A stretch of DNA of 64,000 nucleotides, taken from assembly GCA_023614405.1 (NCBI GenBank), contig JAJUPC010000223.1, forward strand, positions 124,001-188,000, in the 5' to 3' direction. The translations under genes and the position numbers were made by a program. Below, one piece after another: positions 14,301-28,140 of the stretch; the first letter of the stretch is position 1; each line of letters begins with the position of its first letter. The notes under the pieces are model-generated. The model saw nothing but the letters and a program-made list of their open reading frames with translations. It was not told the origin of the DNA and ran no database searches. The DNA comes from Avena insularis. Taxonomy: Eukaryota > Streptophyta > Magnoliopsida > Poales > Poaceae.

Positions 14301-17200
14301 AATTACTATAGTTGTGGTTTAGGAAAAGAACACACATGCAATGACTCTGGTGGTTGTTTAGGAAAGGAACACACATGCAATGACTCTGGTGGTGGTTTAG
14401 GAAAGGAACACACATGCAATGACTCTGGTGGTGGTTTAAGAAAGGAACACACATGCAATGACACTAGTAGATCTATGTGGCTTAGGAAAAAAAGACACGT
14501 ACAATGACTCCGGTGGTGGTTTAGGAAAGAACACATGCAATGACTCTGGATCCATGTGGTTTAGGAAAAGAACACAAATGCAATGACTCTAGTGTTGGTT
14601 TAAGAAATGAACACACGTGCAATGACACTCGTGGATCCATGTGGTTTAGGCAAAGAATACATATGCAATGACTCTGATGGTGGTTTTGGAAAGGAGCACA
14701 CATGCAGTGACTCTCTTTGGATCCATGTGGTTTAGGAAAGAAGACACATGCAATGACTCAGTGGTGGTTTAGAAAGGAACACACATGCAATAACTCTTGT
14801 GGATCCATGTGGTTTAGGAAAAGAACACACATGCAATGTCTCTGTGGTGGTTTGAAAAGGAACATGCAATGACTCTGGTGTTGTTTTAGGAAAGGAAGAC
14901 ACATGTAGTGACTCTGGTGGTGGTTTAGGAAACGAACAGACATGCAATGACTCTGGTGGTGGTTTGGGAAAGGAAGACACATGCAACGACTCTAGTGCAT
15001 CCATGTGGTTTAGGAAAAAAAGATACATGTAATGACTCTGGTGGTGGTTTAGGAAAAGGAACACACATGCAATGACTCTGGTGGTGGTTTAAGAAAGGAA
15101 CACACATGTAATGCCACTGATGGATCCATGTGGTTTAGGAAAAGAAGACACATACAATGACTCTGGTGGTGGTTTAGGAAAGGAACACACATGCAATGAC
15201 TCTGGTGGTGGTTTTGGAAAGGAACAGACATGCACTGACTCTGGTGGTAGGAAAGGAAGACACGTGCAATGACTCTGGTGGTGGTTTAGGAAAGGAACAC
15301 ACATGCAATGACTCTGGTTATGGTTTTGGAAAGGAACACACATGCAATGACTCTGGTGGTGGTTTAGGAAAGGAAGACACGTGCAATGACTCTGGTGGTG
15401 GTTTAGAAAAAGAAGACACATGCAATGACTCTGGTGGGTCCATGTGGTTTAGGAAAAGAAGACACATGCAATGACTTTGGTGGTGGTTTAGGAAAGGAAC
15501 ACACATGTAATTACTATAGTTGTGGTTTAGGAACAGAACACACATTCAATGACTCTAGTGGTTGTTTAGGAAAGGAACACACATGCAATGACTCTGGTGG
15601 TGGTTTTGGAAAGGAACACACATGCAATGACTCTGGTGGTGGGTTAGCAAAGGAAGACACATGCAATGACTCTGGTGGTGGTTTAGAAAAAGAAGACACA
15701 TGCAATGACTCTGGTGGATCCATGTGGTTTAAGAAAAGAAGACACATGCAATGACTTTGGTGGTGGTTTAGGAAAGGAACACACATGCAATTACTATAGT
15801 TGTGGTTTAGGAAAAGAACACACATTCAATGACTCTGGTGGTTGTTTAGGAAAGGAACACACATGCAATGACTCTGGTGGTGGTTTAGGAAAGGAACACA
15901 CATGCAATGACTCTGGTGGTGGTTTAATAAAGGAACACACATGCAATGACACTAGTAGATCTATGTGGCTTAGGAAAAAAAGACACGTACAATGACTCCG
16001 GTGGTGGTTTAGGAAAGGAACACACATGCAATGACTCTGGTGGATCCATGTGGTTTAGGAAAAGAACACAAATGCAATGACTCTAGTGGTGGTTTAAGAA
16101 ATGAACACACGTGCAATGACACTCGTGGATCCATGTGGTTTAGGAAAAGAATACATATGCAATGACTCTGATGGTGGTTTTGGAAAGGAGCACACATGCA
16201 GTGACTCTGCTGGATCCATGTGGTTTAGGAAAAGAAGACACATGCAATGACTCTGGTGGTTGTTTAGAAAGGAACACACATGCAATAACTCTTGTGGATC
16301 CATGTGGTTTAGGAAAAGAACACACATGCAATGACTCTGGTGGTGGTTTTCGAAAGGAACAGACATGCAATGACTCTGGTGTTGTTTTAGGAAAGGAAGA
16401 CACATGTAGTGACTCTGGTGGTGGTTTAGGAAAGGAACAGACATGCAATGACTCTGGTGGTGGTTTGGGAAAGGAAGACACATGCAACGACTCTAGTGCA
16501 TCCATGTGGTTTAGGAAAAAAAGATACATGTAATGACTCTGGTGGTGGTTTAGGAAAAGGAACACACATGCAATGACTCTGGTGGTGGTTTAAGAAAGGA
16601 ACACACATGTAATGCCACTGATGGATCCATGTGGTTTAGGAAAAGAAGACACATACAATGACTCTGGTGGTGGTTTAGGAAAGGAACACACATGCAATGA
16701 CTCTGGTGGTGGTTTTGGAAAGGAACAGACATGCACTGACTCTGGTGGTGGTTTAGGAAAGGAAGACACGTGCAATGACTCTGGTGGTGGTTTAGGAAAG
16801 GAACACACATGCAATGACTCTGGTGATGGTTTTGGAATGGAACACACATGCAATGACTCTGGTGGTGGTTTAGGAAAGAAAGACACGTGCAATGACTCTG
16901 GTGGTGGTTTAGAAAAAGAAGACACATGCAATGACTCTGGTGGGTCCATGTGGTTTAGGAAAAGAAGACACATGCAATGACTTTGGTGGTGGTTTAGGAA
17001 AGGAACACACATGTAATTACTATAGTTGTGGTTTAGGAACAGAACACACATTCAATGACTCTAGTGGTTGTTTAGGAAAGGAACACACATGCAATGACTC
17101 CGGTGGTGGTTTAGGAAAGGAACACACATGCAATGACTCTGGTGATGGTTTAAGAAAGGAACACATATGCAATGACACTGGTGGATCTATGTGGTTTAGG
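8340..17200 (+). repeat. Higher-order repeat of about 2.7-3.0 kb, three copies
   Basis: Three consecutive copies are visible: about 8,340-11,380, 11,395-14,104 and 14,077-16,930, with a partial repeat to about 17,200. Offsets between landmarks are 2,735 falling to 2,724 for copies 1 to 2, and 5,739 falling to 5,726 for copies 1 to 3. Each copy has a 1.5-kb sub-periodicity marked by AATTACTATAG units (8,562, 10,062; 12,791, 14,300; 15,788). A stretch starting with GGGTCCATGTGG reads the same at 9,712, 12,444, 15,438 and 16,944. Copies 2 and 3 contain clusters of small deletions near 12,980-13,110 and 14,530-14,880. Confidence 0.87.
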
Positions 17201-17699
17201 AAAAAAAGGCACATGCAAAGACTCCGGTGGTGGTTTAGGAAAGGAACACACATGCAATGACTCTGGTGGATCCATGTGGTTTAGGAAAAGAACACAAATG
17301 CAATGACTCTAGTGGTGGTTTAAGAAATGAACACACATGCAATAACACTCGTGGATGCATGTGATTTAGGAAAGAAGACATATGCAATGACTCTGATGGT
17401 GGTTTTGGAAACGAGCACACATGTAATGACTCTGCTGGATCCATGTGGTTTAGGAAAAGAAGACACATGCAATGACTCTGGTGGTGGTTTACGAAAGGAA
17501 GACACATGCAATGACTCTGGTGGATCCATGTGGTTTAGGAAAAGAAGACACATGTAATGACTCTAGTGGTGGTTTAGGAAAGGAACACACATGCAATGAC
17601 TCTAGTGGTGGTTTAGGAAAAGAAAACACATTCAATGACTCTGGTGGTGGTTTAGGAAAGGAAACACATACAATGACTCTGGTGGATCCATGTGGTTTA

Positions 17700-19430
17700 G
17701 GAAAATAAGACACATGCAATGACTCTGGCGATGGTTTAGGAAAGGAACACACATGCAATGACACTAGTGGATCCATGTGGTTTAGGACAAGAAGACACAT
17801 GCAATAAATCTGGTGGTGGTTTAGGAAAGGAACACAAGTGCAATGACTCTGGAGGTGGTTTTGGAAAGGAACACACATGCAATGACCCTGGTGGATCCAT
17901 GTTGTTTAGGAAAGGAAGACACATGCAATGACTCTGCTGGTGGTTTAAGAAAATAAGACACATGCAATGACTCTGGCGGTGGTTTAGGAAAGGAACAGAC
18001 ATGCAAAGACTCTGGAGGTGGTTTAAGAAAGGAACACACATGTAATTACACTGGTGGATCCATATGGTTTTGGAAAAGAAGACACATGCAATAACTATGG
18101 TGGTGGTTTAGGAAAGGAACACACATATGTGACTCAGTGTGGTGGTTTAGGAACACACATGCAATGACTCTAGTGGTGGTTTAGGAAAGGAAGACACATG
18201 CAATGACTCTGGTGGTGGTTTAGGAAAAGAAGACACATGCAATGACTCTGGCGGTGGTTTAGGAAAGGAACAGACATGCAATGACACTGGTGGATCTATG
18301 TGGTTTAGGAAAAGAAGACACATGCAATAACTCTGGTGGTGGTTTAGGAAAGGAACACACATGCAATGACTCTGGTGGTGGTTTTGGAAAGGATAACATA
18401 TGCAATGACTCTGGTGGTGGTTTAGGAAAAGAAGACACATGCAATGACTCTAGTTGTGGTTTACAAAAACGAACACACATGCAATGACTCTGGTTGGTTT
18501 AAGAAAGGAACACACATGCAATGACACAGGTGGATCCATGTGGTTTAGGAAAAGAAGACACATGCAATGACTCTGGTGGTGGTTTAGGAAAGGAACAATA
18601 ATACAATGACTCTGGTGGTGGTTTTTGAAAGGAACACACATGCAATGACTCTGGTGGTGGTTTAGGAAAGGAAGGCACATGCAATGACTCTTGTGGTGGT
18701 TTAGAAAACAAAGACACATGCAATGACTCTGGTGGTGTTTTAGGAAAGGAAGACACATGCAATGACTCTGGTGGTGGTTTAGGAAAGGAACAGACATGCA
18801 ATGACTCTGGTGGTGGTTTTGGGAAGGAGGACACATGCAATGACTCTGGTGTATCCATGTGGTTTAGGAAAAGAAGACACATGTAATGACTCTGGTGGTG
18901 GTTTAGGAAAAGGAACACACATGCAATGTCTCTGGTGGTGGTTTTGGAAAGGAACACACATGCAATGACTCTGGTGGTGGTTTAGGAAAGGAAGACACAT
19001 GAAATGACTCTGGTGGTGGTTTAGAAAAAGAAGACACATGCAATGACTCTGGTGGATCCATGTGGTTTAAAAAAAGAAGACACATGCAGTGACTTTGGTG
19101 GTGGTTTAGGAAAGGAACACACATGCAATTACTATAGTTGTGGTTTAGGAAAAGAACACATATTCAATGACTCTGGTGGTTGTTTAGGAAAGGAACACAC
19201 ATGCAATGACTCTGGTGGTGGTTTAGGAAAGGAACACACATGCAATGACTCTAGTGGTGGTTTAAGAAAAGAAAACACATGCAATGACACTAGTGGATCT
19301 ATGTGGCTTAGGAAAAAAAGACACGTACAATGACTCCGGTGGTGGTTTAGGAAAGGAACACACATGCAATGACTCTGGTGGATCCATGTGGTTTAGGAAA
19401 AGAACACAAATGCAATGACTCTAGTGATGG
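17700..19430 (+). repeat. Diverged copy of block-A units
   Basis: The unit order in this stretch matches 1,800-3,600 at an offset near 15,904. Shared landmarks are the GGTTTACAAAAA unit, the GGAACAATAAT unit (18,592 against 2,687) and the GGAAGGCACATG unit (18,670 against 2,767). It is therefore a dispersed segmental copy of the first higher-order repeat, placed after the 2.7-kb repeats. Confidence 0.75.
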
Positions 19431-20159
19431 TTTAAGTAATGAACACACATGCAATGACTATGGTGGTGGTTTAGGAAAGGAACACGCATGCATTGACTCT
19501 GGTGGTGGTTTAAGAAAGGAACACACATGCAATAACTCTGGTGGTGGTTTAGGAAAGGAGAAAACATGCAATGACTCTGTCGTTTAGGAAAAGAAGACAC
19601 ATGCAATGACTCTAATGTTGGTTTAGGAAAGGAACACTCATGCAATAACCCTAGTGGATCCATGTGGTTTAGGAAAAGAACACACATGCAATGACTCTGG
19701 TGGTGGTTTAAGAAAGGAACACATATGCAATGACTCTGGTGGTGGTTTAGGAAAGGAATACACATGCAATGACTCTGGTGGATCCATGTGGTTTAGGAAA
19801 GGAAAACACATGCAATGACTCTGGTGGTTTAGGAAAGGAACACACATGCATTGACTTTGGTGGTGGATTAGGAAACGGACACACATGCAATGACTCTGGT
19901 GGTGGTTTAGGAAAGGAAGACACATGCAATGACTCTAGTGGTGGTTTAGAAAAAGAAGACCTATGAACTCTAGTTGATCCATGTGGTTTAGGAAAATAAG
20001 GATGCAATAACTCTGGTGGTGGTTTAGGAAAGGAAGACACATGCAATTACTCTAGTGGTGGTTTAGGAAAAGAAGACACATGCAATGACTCTAGTGGTAG
20101 TTTAGGAAAGGAACACATATGCAATGACTCTGGTGGTGGTTTAGGAAAATAGCACACAT

Positions 20160-23100
20160 ACAATGACTCTAGTGGTGGTTTAGGAAAGGAAGACACATGC
20201 AATGACTCTGCTGGTAGTTTAGGAAAATAAGACACATGCAATGACTCTGGAGGTGGTTTAGGAAAGGAACACACATGCAATGACTCTGGTGGTGGTTTAA
20301 GAGAGAAACACACATGCAATGACACTGGTGGATCCATATGGTTTTGGAAAATAAGACACATGCAATGACTATGGTGGTGGTTTAGGAAAGGAACACACAT
20401 TCCTTGACTATGGTGGTGGTTTAGGAAAGGAACACACATGCATTCACTCTGGTGGTGGTTTAAGAAAGGAACACACATGCAATGACTCTGGTGGTGGTTT
20501 AGGAAAGGAGAAAACATGCAATGACTCTGGTGGTGGTTTAGGAAAAGAAGACACTTGCAATGACTCTAATGTTGGTTTAGGAAAGGAACACTCATGCAAT
20601 AACCCTAGTGGATTCATGTGGTTTAGGAAAAGAACACACATGCAATGACTCTGGTGGTGATTTAGGAAAGGAACACACATGCAATGACTCTGGTGGATCT
20701 ATGTGGTTTAGGAAAGGAAACCACATGCAATGACTCTGGTGGTTTAGGAAAGGAACACACATGCATTGACTTTGGTGGTGGATTAGGAAAGGGACACACA
20801 TGCAATGACTCTGGTGGTGGTTTAGGAAAGGAAGACACATGCAATGACTCTAGTGGTGGTTTAGAAAAAGAAGACCTATGAACTCTGGTTGATCCATGTG
20901 GTTTAGGAAAATAAGGCAAATGCAATAACTCTGGTGGTGGTTTAGGAAAGGAAGACACATGCAATTACTCTAGTGGTGGTTTAGGAAAAGGAACACATAT
21001 GCAATGACTCTGGTGGTGGTTTAGGAAAATAACACACATACAATGACTCTAGTGGTGGTTTAGGAAAGGAAGACACATGCAATGACTCTGCTGGTGGTTT
21101 AGGAAAATAAGACACATGCAATGACTCTGGCGGTGGTTTAGGAAAGGAACACACATGCAATGACTCTGGTGGTGGTTTAAGAGAGAAACACACATGCAAT
21201 GACACTGGTGGATCCATATGGTTTTGGAAAAGAAGACACATGCAGTGACTATGGTGGTGGTTTAGGAAAGGAACACACATTCCTTGACTCTGGTGGTGGT
21301 TTAGGAAAAGAAGACACATGCAATGACTCTGCTGGTGGTTTAGGAAAATAAGACACATGCAATGACTCTGGCGGTGGTTTAGGAAAGGAACACACATGCA
21401 ATGACTCTGGTGGTGGTTTAAGAGTGGAACACACATGCAATGACACTGGTGGATCCATATGGTTTTGGAAAAGAAGACACCTGCAATGACTATGGTGGTG
21501 GTTTAGGAAAGGAACACACATTCCTTGACTCTGGTGGTGGTTTAAGAAAGGAACACACATGCAATGACTCTAGTGGCGGTTTAGGAAAGGAAGACACATG
21601 CAATGACTCTGGTGGTAGTTTAGGAAAAGAGGACACATGCAATGACTCTAATGTTGGTTTAGGAAAGGAACACTCATGCACTAAACCTAGTGGATCCATG
21701 TGGTTTAGGAAAAGGAAAAGAACACACATGCAATAACGCTGGTGGTGGTTTTCGAAAGAAACACACTTGCAATGAATCTAGTGGTGGTTTAGGAAAGGAA
21801 GACACATGCAATGACTCTGGTGGTGGTTTAGGAAAGTAACACACATGCAATGAGTCTGGTGGTGGTTTAGGAAAGGAAGACAGATGCAATGACTCTGGTG
21901 CATCCATGTGGTTTAGGAAGAGAAGACACATGCAATGACTCTGTGGTGGTTTAGGAAAATAACACACATACAATGACTCTAGTGGTGGTTTAGGATAGGA
22001 AGACACATGCAATGACTCTGGTGGATCCATGTGGTTTAGGAAAAGAAGACACATGCAATGACTCTGCTGGTGGTTTAGGAAAATAAGACACATGCAATGA
22101 CTCTGGCCATGGTTTAGGAAAGGAACACACATGCAATGACTCTGGTGGTAGTTTAAGAAAGGAACACACATGCAATGACTCTAGTGGTGGTTTAGGGAAG
22201 GAAGATAGATGCAATGACTCTGGTGGATCCATGTGATTTAGGAAAAAAAGACACATGCAATGACTCTGGTGGTGATTTAGGAAAGGAACACACATGCAAT
22301 GATTCTGGTGGTGGTTTAGGAAAGGAAGACACATGCAATGACTCTGGTGGATCCATGTGGTTTAGGAAAAGAAGACACATGCAATGACACTGGTGGTGGT
22401 TTACGAAAAGGAACACACATGCAATGACTCTGGTGGTGGTGTAAGAAAGGAACGCACATGCAATGACACTGGTGGATCCATGTGGTTTAGGAAAAGAAGA
22501 CACATGCAATGACTCTGGTGGTGGTTTAGGAAAGGAACACACATGCAATGACTCTGGTGGTGGTTTTGGAAAGGAACACACATGCAATGACTCTGGTGGT
22601 GGTTTAGCAAAGGAAGACACATGCAATGACTCTGGTGGTGGTTTAGGAAAAGAAGGCAAATGCAATGACTCTGGTGATGGTTTAGGAAAATGAAACACAT
22701 TCAATGACTCTGGTGGTAGTTTAGGAAAGGAATACACATACAATGACTCTGGTGGATCCATGTGGTTTAGGAAAATAAGACACATACAAAGACTCTGGTG
22801 GTGGTTTAGGAAAGGAACACACATGCCTTGACTCTGGTGATGGTTTAAGAAAGGAAGACACATGCAATGACTCTGATGGTGGTTTAAGAAAGGAACACAT
22901 ATGCAATGACTCTTGTGGTAGTTTAGGAAAGGAACACATATGCAATGACTCTGGTGGTGGTTTAGGAAAATAACACACATACAATGACTCTAGTGGTGGT
23001 TTAGGGAAGGAAGACACATGCAATGACTCTGCTGGTGGTTTAGGAAAATAAGACACATGCAATGACTCTGGCGGTGGTTTAGGAAAGGAACACACATGCA

Positions 23101-25990
23101 ATGACTCTGGTGGTGGTTTAAGAGAGGAACACACATGCAATGACACTGGTGGATCCATATGGTTTTGGAAAAGACGACACATGCAATGACTATGGTGGTG
23201 GTTTAGGAAAGGAATACACATTCCTTGACTATGGTGGTGGTTTAGGAAAGGAACACACATGCATTGACTCTGGTGGTGGTTTAAGAAAGGAACACACATG
23301 CAATGACTCTGGTGGTGGTTTAGGAAAGGAGAAAACATGCAATGACTCTGGTAGTGGTTTAGGAAAAGAAGACACATGCAATGACTCTAATGTTGGTTTA
23401 GGAAAGGAGCACTCATGCAATAACCCTAGTGGATCCATGTGGTTTAGGAAAAGAACACACATGCAATGACTCTGGTGGTGATTTAGGAAAGGAAGACACA
23501 GGCAATGACTCTAGTGGTGGTTTAGGAAAGGAACACATATGCAATGACTCTGGTGGTGGTTTAGCAAAGGAATACACATGCAATGACTCTGGTGGATCCA
23601 TGTGGTTTAGGAAAGGAAGACACATGCAATGACTCTGGTGGTTTAGGAAAGGAACACACATGCATTGACTTTGGTGGTGGATTAGGAAAGGGACACACAT
23701 GCAATGACTCTGGTGGTGATTTAGGAAAGAAAGACACATGCAATGACTCTAGTGGTGGTTTAGAAAAAGAAGACCTATGAACTCTGGTTGATCCATGTGG
23801 TTTAGGAAAATAAGGCAAATGCAATAACTCTGGTGGTGGTTTAGGAAAGGAAGACACATGCAATTACTCTAGTGGTGGTTTAGGAAAAGAAGACACATGC
23901 AATGACTCTAGTGGTAGTTTAGGAAAGGAACACATATGCAATGACTCTGGTGGTGGTTTAGGAAAATAACACACATACAATGACTCTAGTGGTGGTTTAG
24001 GAAAGGAAGACACATGCAATGACTCTGCTGGTGGTTTAGGAAAATAAGACACATGCAATGACTCTGGCGGTGGTTTAGGAAAGGAACACACATGCAATGA
24101 CTCTGGTGGTGGTTTAAGAGAGGAACACACGTGCAATGACACTGGTGGATCCATATGGTTTTGGAAAAGAAGACACATGCAATGACTATGGTGGTGGTTT
24201 AGGAAAGGAACACACATTCCTTGACTCTGGTGGTGGTTTAGGAAAAGAAGACACATGCAATGACTTTGCTGGTGGTTTAGGAAAATAAGACACATGCAAT
24301 GACTCTGGCGGTGGTTTAGGAAAGGAACACACATGCAATGACTTTGGTGGTGGTTTAAGAGAGGAACACACATGCAATGACACTGGTGGATCCATATGGT
24401 TTTGGAAAAGAAGACACATGCAATGACTATGGTGGTGGTTTAGGAAAGGAACACACATTCCTTGACTCTGGTGGTGGTTTAAGAAAGGAACACACATGCA
24501 ATGACTCTAGTGGCGGTTTAGGAAAGGAAGACACATGCAATGACTCTGGTGGTAGTTTAGGAAAAGAAGACACATGCAATGACTCTAATGTTGGTTTAGG
24601 AAAGGAACACTCATGCACTAAACCTAGTGGATCCATGTGGTTTAGGAAAAGGAAAAGAACACGCATGCAATAACTCTGGTGGTGGTTTTCCAAAGGAACA
24701 CACTTGCAATGAATCTAGTGGTGGTTTAGGAAAGGAAGACACATGCAATGACTCTGGTGGTGGTTTAGGAAAGGAACACACATGCAATGAGTCTGGTGGT
24801 GGCTTAGGAAAGGAAGACAGATGCAATGACTCTGGTGCATCCATGTGGTTTAGGAAAAGAAGACACATGCAATGACTCTGGTGGTTTAGGAAAATAACAC
24901 ACATGCCTTGACTCTAGTGGTGGTTTAGGAAAATAACACACATACAATGACTCTAGTGGTGGTTTAGGAAAGGAAGACACATGCAATGACTCTGGTGGAT
25001 CCATATGGTTTAGGAAAAGAAGACACATGCAATGACTCTGCTGGTGGTTTAGGAAAATAAGACACATGCAATGACTCTGGCCATGGTTTAGGAAAGGAAC
25101 ACACATGCAATGACTCTGGTGGTGGTTTAAGAAAGGAACACACATGCAATGACTCTAGTGGTGGTTTAGGGAAGGAAGATAGATGCAATGACTCTGGTGG
25201 ATCCATGTGATTTAGGAAAAAAAGACACATGCAATGACTCTGGTGGTGATTTAGGAAAGGAACACACATGCAATGATTCTGGTGGTGGTTTAGGAAAGGA
25301 AGACACATGCAATGACTCTGGTGGATCCATGTGGTTTAGGAAAAGAAGACACATGCAATGACTCTGGTGGTGGTTTACGAAAAGGAACACACATGCAATG
25401 ACTCTGGTGGTGGTGTAAGAAAGGAACGCACATGCAATGACACTGGTGGATCCATGTTGTTTAGGAAAAGAAGACACATGCAATGACTCTGGTGGTGGTT
25501 TAGGAAAGGAACACACATGCAATGACTCTGGTGGTGGTTTTGGAAAGGAACACACATGCAATGACTCTGGTGGTGGTTTAGCAAAGGAAGACACATGCAA
25601 TGACTCTGGTGGTGGTTTAGGAAAAGAAGACCAATGAACTCTGGTGGATCCATGTGGCTTAGGAAAAGAAGGCAAATGCAATGACTCTGGTGATGGTTTA
25701 GGAAAATAAAACACATTCAATGACTCTGGTGGTAGTTTAGGAAAGGAATACACATACAATGACTCTGGTGGATCCATGTGGTTTAGGAAAATAAGACACA
25801 TACAAAGACTCTGGTGGTGGTTAGGAAAGGAACACACATGCCTTGACTCTGGTGATGGTTTAAGAAAGGAAGACACATGCAATGCCTCTGATGGTGGTTT
25901 AAGAAAGGAACACACATGCAATGACTCTTGTGGTAGTTTAGGAAAGGAATACACATGCAATGACTCTGGTGGATCCATCTGTTTTAGGAA
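20160..25990 (+). repeat. Higher-order repeat of about 2.8-3.0 kb, two copies
   Basis: Copy 1 is about 20,160-22,980 and copy 2 about 22,980-25,990. Landmark pairs are 20,684/23,583, 21,440/24,377, 21,990/24,964 and 22,401/25,375. The offset grows from about 2,820 to 3,018 as units are gained or lost. This domain is rich in GGATCCATATGGTTTTGG and GGAAAATAAGACAC units and has truncated units in which GAAGACC runs directly into a TGAACTC-type start (near 19,960, 20,870, 23,772, 25,630, 26,113). A minus-strand open frame of 344 codons lies inside it (25,166-26,200) and is a by-product of the repeat. Confidence 0.83.
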
Positions 25991-27503
25991 AGGAAGACAC
26001 ATCCAATAACTCTCGTGGTGGTTTAGGAAAGGAACACACATGCATTGACTCTGGTGGTGGTTTAGGAAAGGAACACACATGCAATGACTCTGGTGGTGGT
26101 TTAGAAAAATAAGACCAACGAACTCCGGTGGATCCATGTGGTTTAGGAAAAGAAGGCAAATGCAATAACTCTGGTGGTGGTTTAGGAAAGGTACACACAT
26201 GCAATTACTCTAGTGGTGGTTTAGGAAAAGAAGACACATGCAATGACTTTGGTGGTGGTTTAGGAAAATAACACACATGCCTTGACTCTAGTGGTGGTTT
26301 AGTAAAATAACACACATATAATGACTCTAGTGGTGGTTTAGGAAATGAAGACACATGCAATGACTCTCGTGGATCCATGTGGTTTAGGAAAAGAAGACAC
26401 ATGCAATGACTTTGCTGGTGGTTTAGGAAAATAAGACACATGCAATGACTCTAGCGGTGCTTTAGGAAAGGAACACACATGCACTGACTCCGGTGGTGGT
26501 TTACGAAAAGAAACACACATGCAATGACACTGGTGGATCCATATGGTTTGTGAAAAGAAGACACATGCAATGACTCTGGTGGTGGTTTAGGAAAGGAACA
26601 CAAATGCCTTCACTCTGGTGCCGGTTTAAGAAAGGAATACACATGCAATGACTCTGGTGGTGGTTTAGGAAAGGAAGACACATGCAATGACTCTGGTGGT
26701 GGTTTAGGAATAGAAGACACATGCAATGACTATAATGTTGGTTTAGTAAAGGAACACTCATGCAATAACACTAGTGGATCCATGTGGTAGGAAAAGAACA
26801 AAGTTGCAATGACTCTGGTGGTTTTTGAAAGGAACACACATGCAATGAATCTGGTGGTGGTTTAGGAAAGGAAGACACATGCAATGACTCTGGCGGTGGT
26901 TTAGGAAAGGAACACACATGCAATGACTCTGGTGGTGGTTTAGGAAAGAAAGACACATGCAATGACTCTAGTGCATCCATGTGGTTTAGGAAAAGAAGAC
27001 ACATGTAATGAATCTGGTGGTGGTTTAGGAAAAGGAACACACATGCAATGACTCTTGTGGTGGTTTAAGAAATTAACACACATGCAATGGCACTGGTGGA
27101 TCCATGTGGTTTAGGAAAATAAGACACATGCAATGACTTTGGTGGTGGTTTAGGAAAATAACACACATGCCTTGACTCTAGTGGTGGTTTAGGAAAATAA
27201 CACACATATAATGACTCTAGTGGTGGTTTAGGAAAGGAAGACACATGCAATGACTCTGGTGGATCCATGTGGTTTAGGAAAAGAAGACACATGCAATGAC
27301 TCTGCTGGAGGTTTAGGAAAATAAGACACATGCAATGAATCTAGCCATGGTTTAGGAAAGTAACACACATGCAATGACTCTGGTGGTGGTTTAGGAAAGG
27401 AAGACACATGCAATGACTCTGGTGCATCCATGTGGTTTAGGAAAAGAAGACACATGTAATGACTCTGGTGGTGGTTTAGGAAAGGAACACATGTAATGAC
27501 TCT

Positions 27504-28140
27504 CGAAGTCCTTGGACTGTAGTTCCTCGGTCATATCACGAATCCTCTTGTTCCTATCCTGGACACGCTTCTCTTGACTCTTGAACTTACGGTCTTGGGT
27601 CTCGAACTTTGCCTCCATCTTCTTGACTATCTCATCCTGCTGCGCGAAGAGCTTGTCCTTCTCGCGAAGCTGCACCTGGAGCTCGTCATTACTAAGCATG
27701 ACGTTGGTCCTATAGGTATCCACGTGCCTAATAAGAGTCTCTAAGTCCTGGAGGTACAGGCGTGCTCGGCTCTCTTTGTGACCCTCGAGTCGTCCTCAAA
27801 GTCAATGGACTCTCCGTCATCATCACGCCTTCCGGCGTGGAAGTGAGTGCCTCTAACATCGGGAGTGACGCCTAACAGTCGTCCTATCAGATCTTGCATG
27901 ACAACCTCCATGCCTCTCTCCCTGTCATCGTGCATAAGCTTGAAGACGATGGCCTCCGTAGTAGGCTCTGCCTGGCGTCCTGGCTGGTTCACCTTGAAGC
28001 CCCAAAGGTCCTTCCTCTCAAACTTGGTGAGTGGGTGCACCGTAATGATAGGAAGAGGGAGATCGAGTAAAGTAGTAAGCTCTACGATACGAGGACCAAA
28101 ACGGGTAGCCTGGAACTCCTCAACAGTCAAGGCACAGGCA
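27504..28140 (-). pseudogene. ORF-B of the truncated second unit, cut by satellite
   Basis: Second copy of ORF-B with a frame break near 27,770, where the segment after D-D-S-R-V-T moves out of frame compared with the long element. The coiled-coil part reads on to the breakpoint at 27,504 and then runs into minus-strand satellite. The chimeric open frame (27,391-27,723) ends in satellite-encoded residues such as P-K-P-P-P-E-S-L-H-V. Everything downstream of this point in the element (gag and pol) is missing from the second unit. Confidence 0.8.

Larger units (their letters stand above)
1..27503 (+). repeat. 39-bp minisatellite array, left arm
   Basis: Head-to-tail tandem array. A clean unit is 3,425-3,463: it begins AATGACTCTGG, continues with GGTGGTTTAGG and AAAGGAACACAC and ends ATGC. 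Orientation is uniform throughout. Common variants are GGTTTTGG for GGTTTAGG, GAAGACAC for GAACACAC, TCTAGTGG for TCTGGTGG, and a unit carrying AATTACTATAG (102, 4,580, 8,562 and others). The canonical unit contains no CpG. Read as codons the unit is 13 residues (N-D-S-G-G-G-L-G-K-E-H-T-C), but 46-bp units shift the frame and every open frame is short. No gene, RNA gene or other mobile element is visible in this arm. The family was not recognised from memory. Confidence 0.97.

Noticed and set aside
25166..26200. Longest open frame in the array, 344 codons on the minus strand
   Set aside because: It is made wholly of satellite units, has no unique sequence and changes frame style at 46-bp units. 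It is open only because the unit lacks stops in that frame.
1..27503. CRISPR-like direct repeats
   Set aside because: Units are contiguous with no unique spacers, and the sequence is plant nuclear DNA.
27391..27723. Fusion gene of coiled coil and satellite peptide
   Set aside because: It is the ORF-B fragment reading through the breakpoint into satellite, an accidental chimera.
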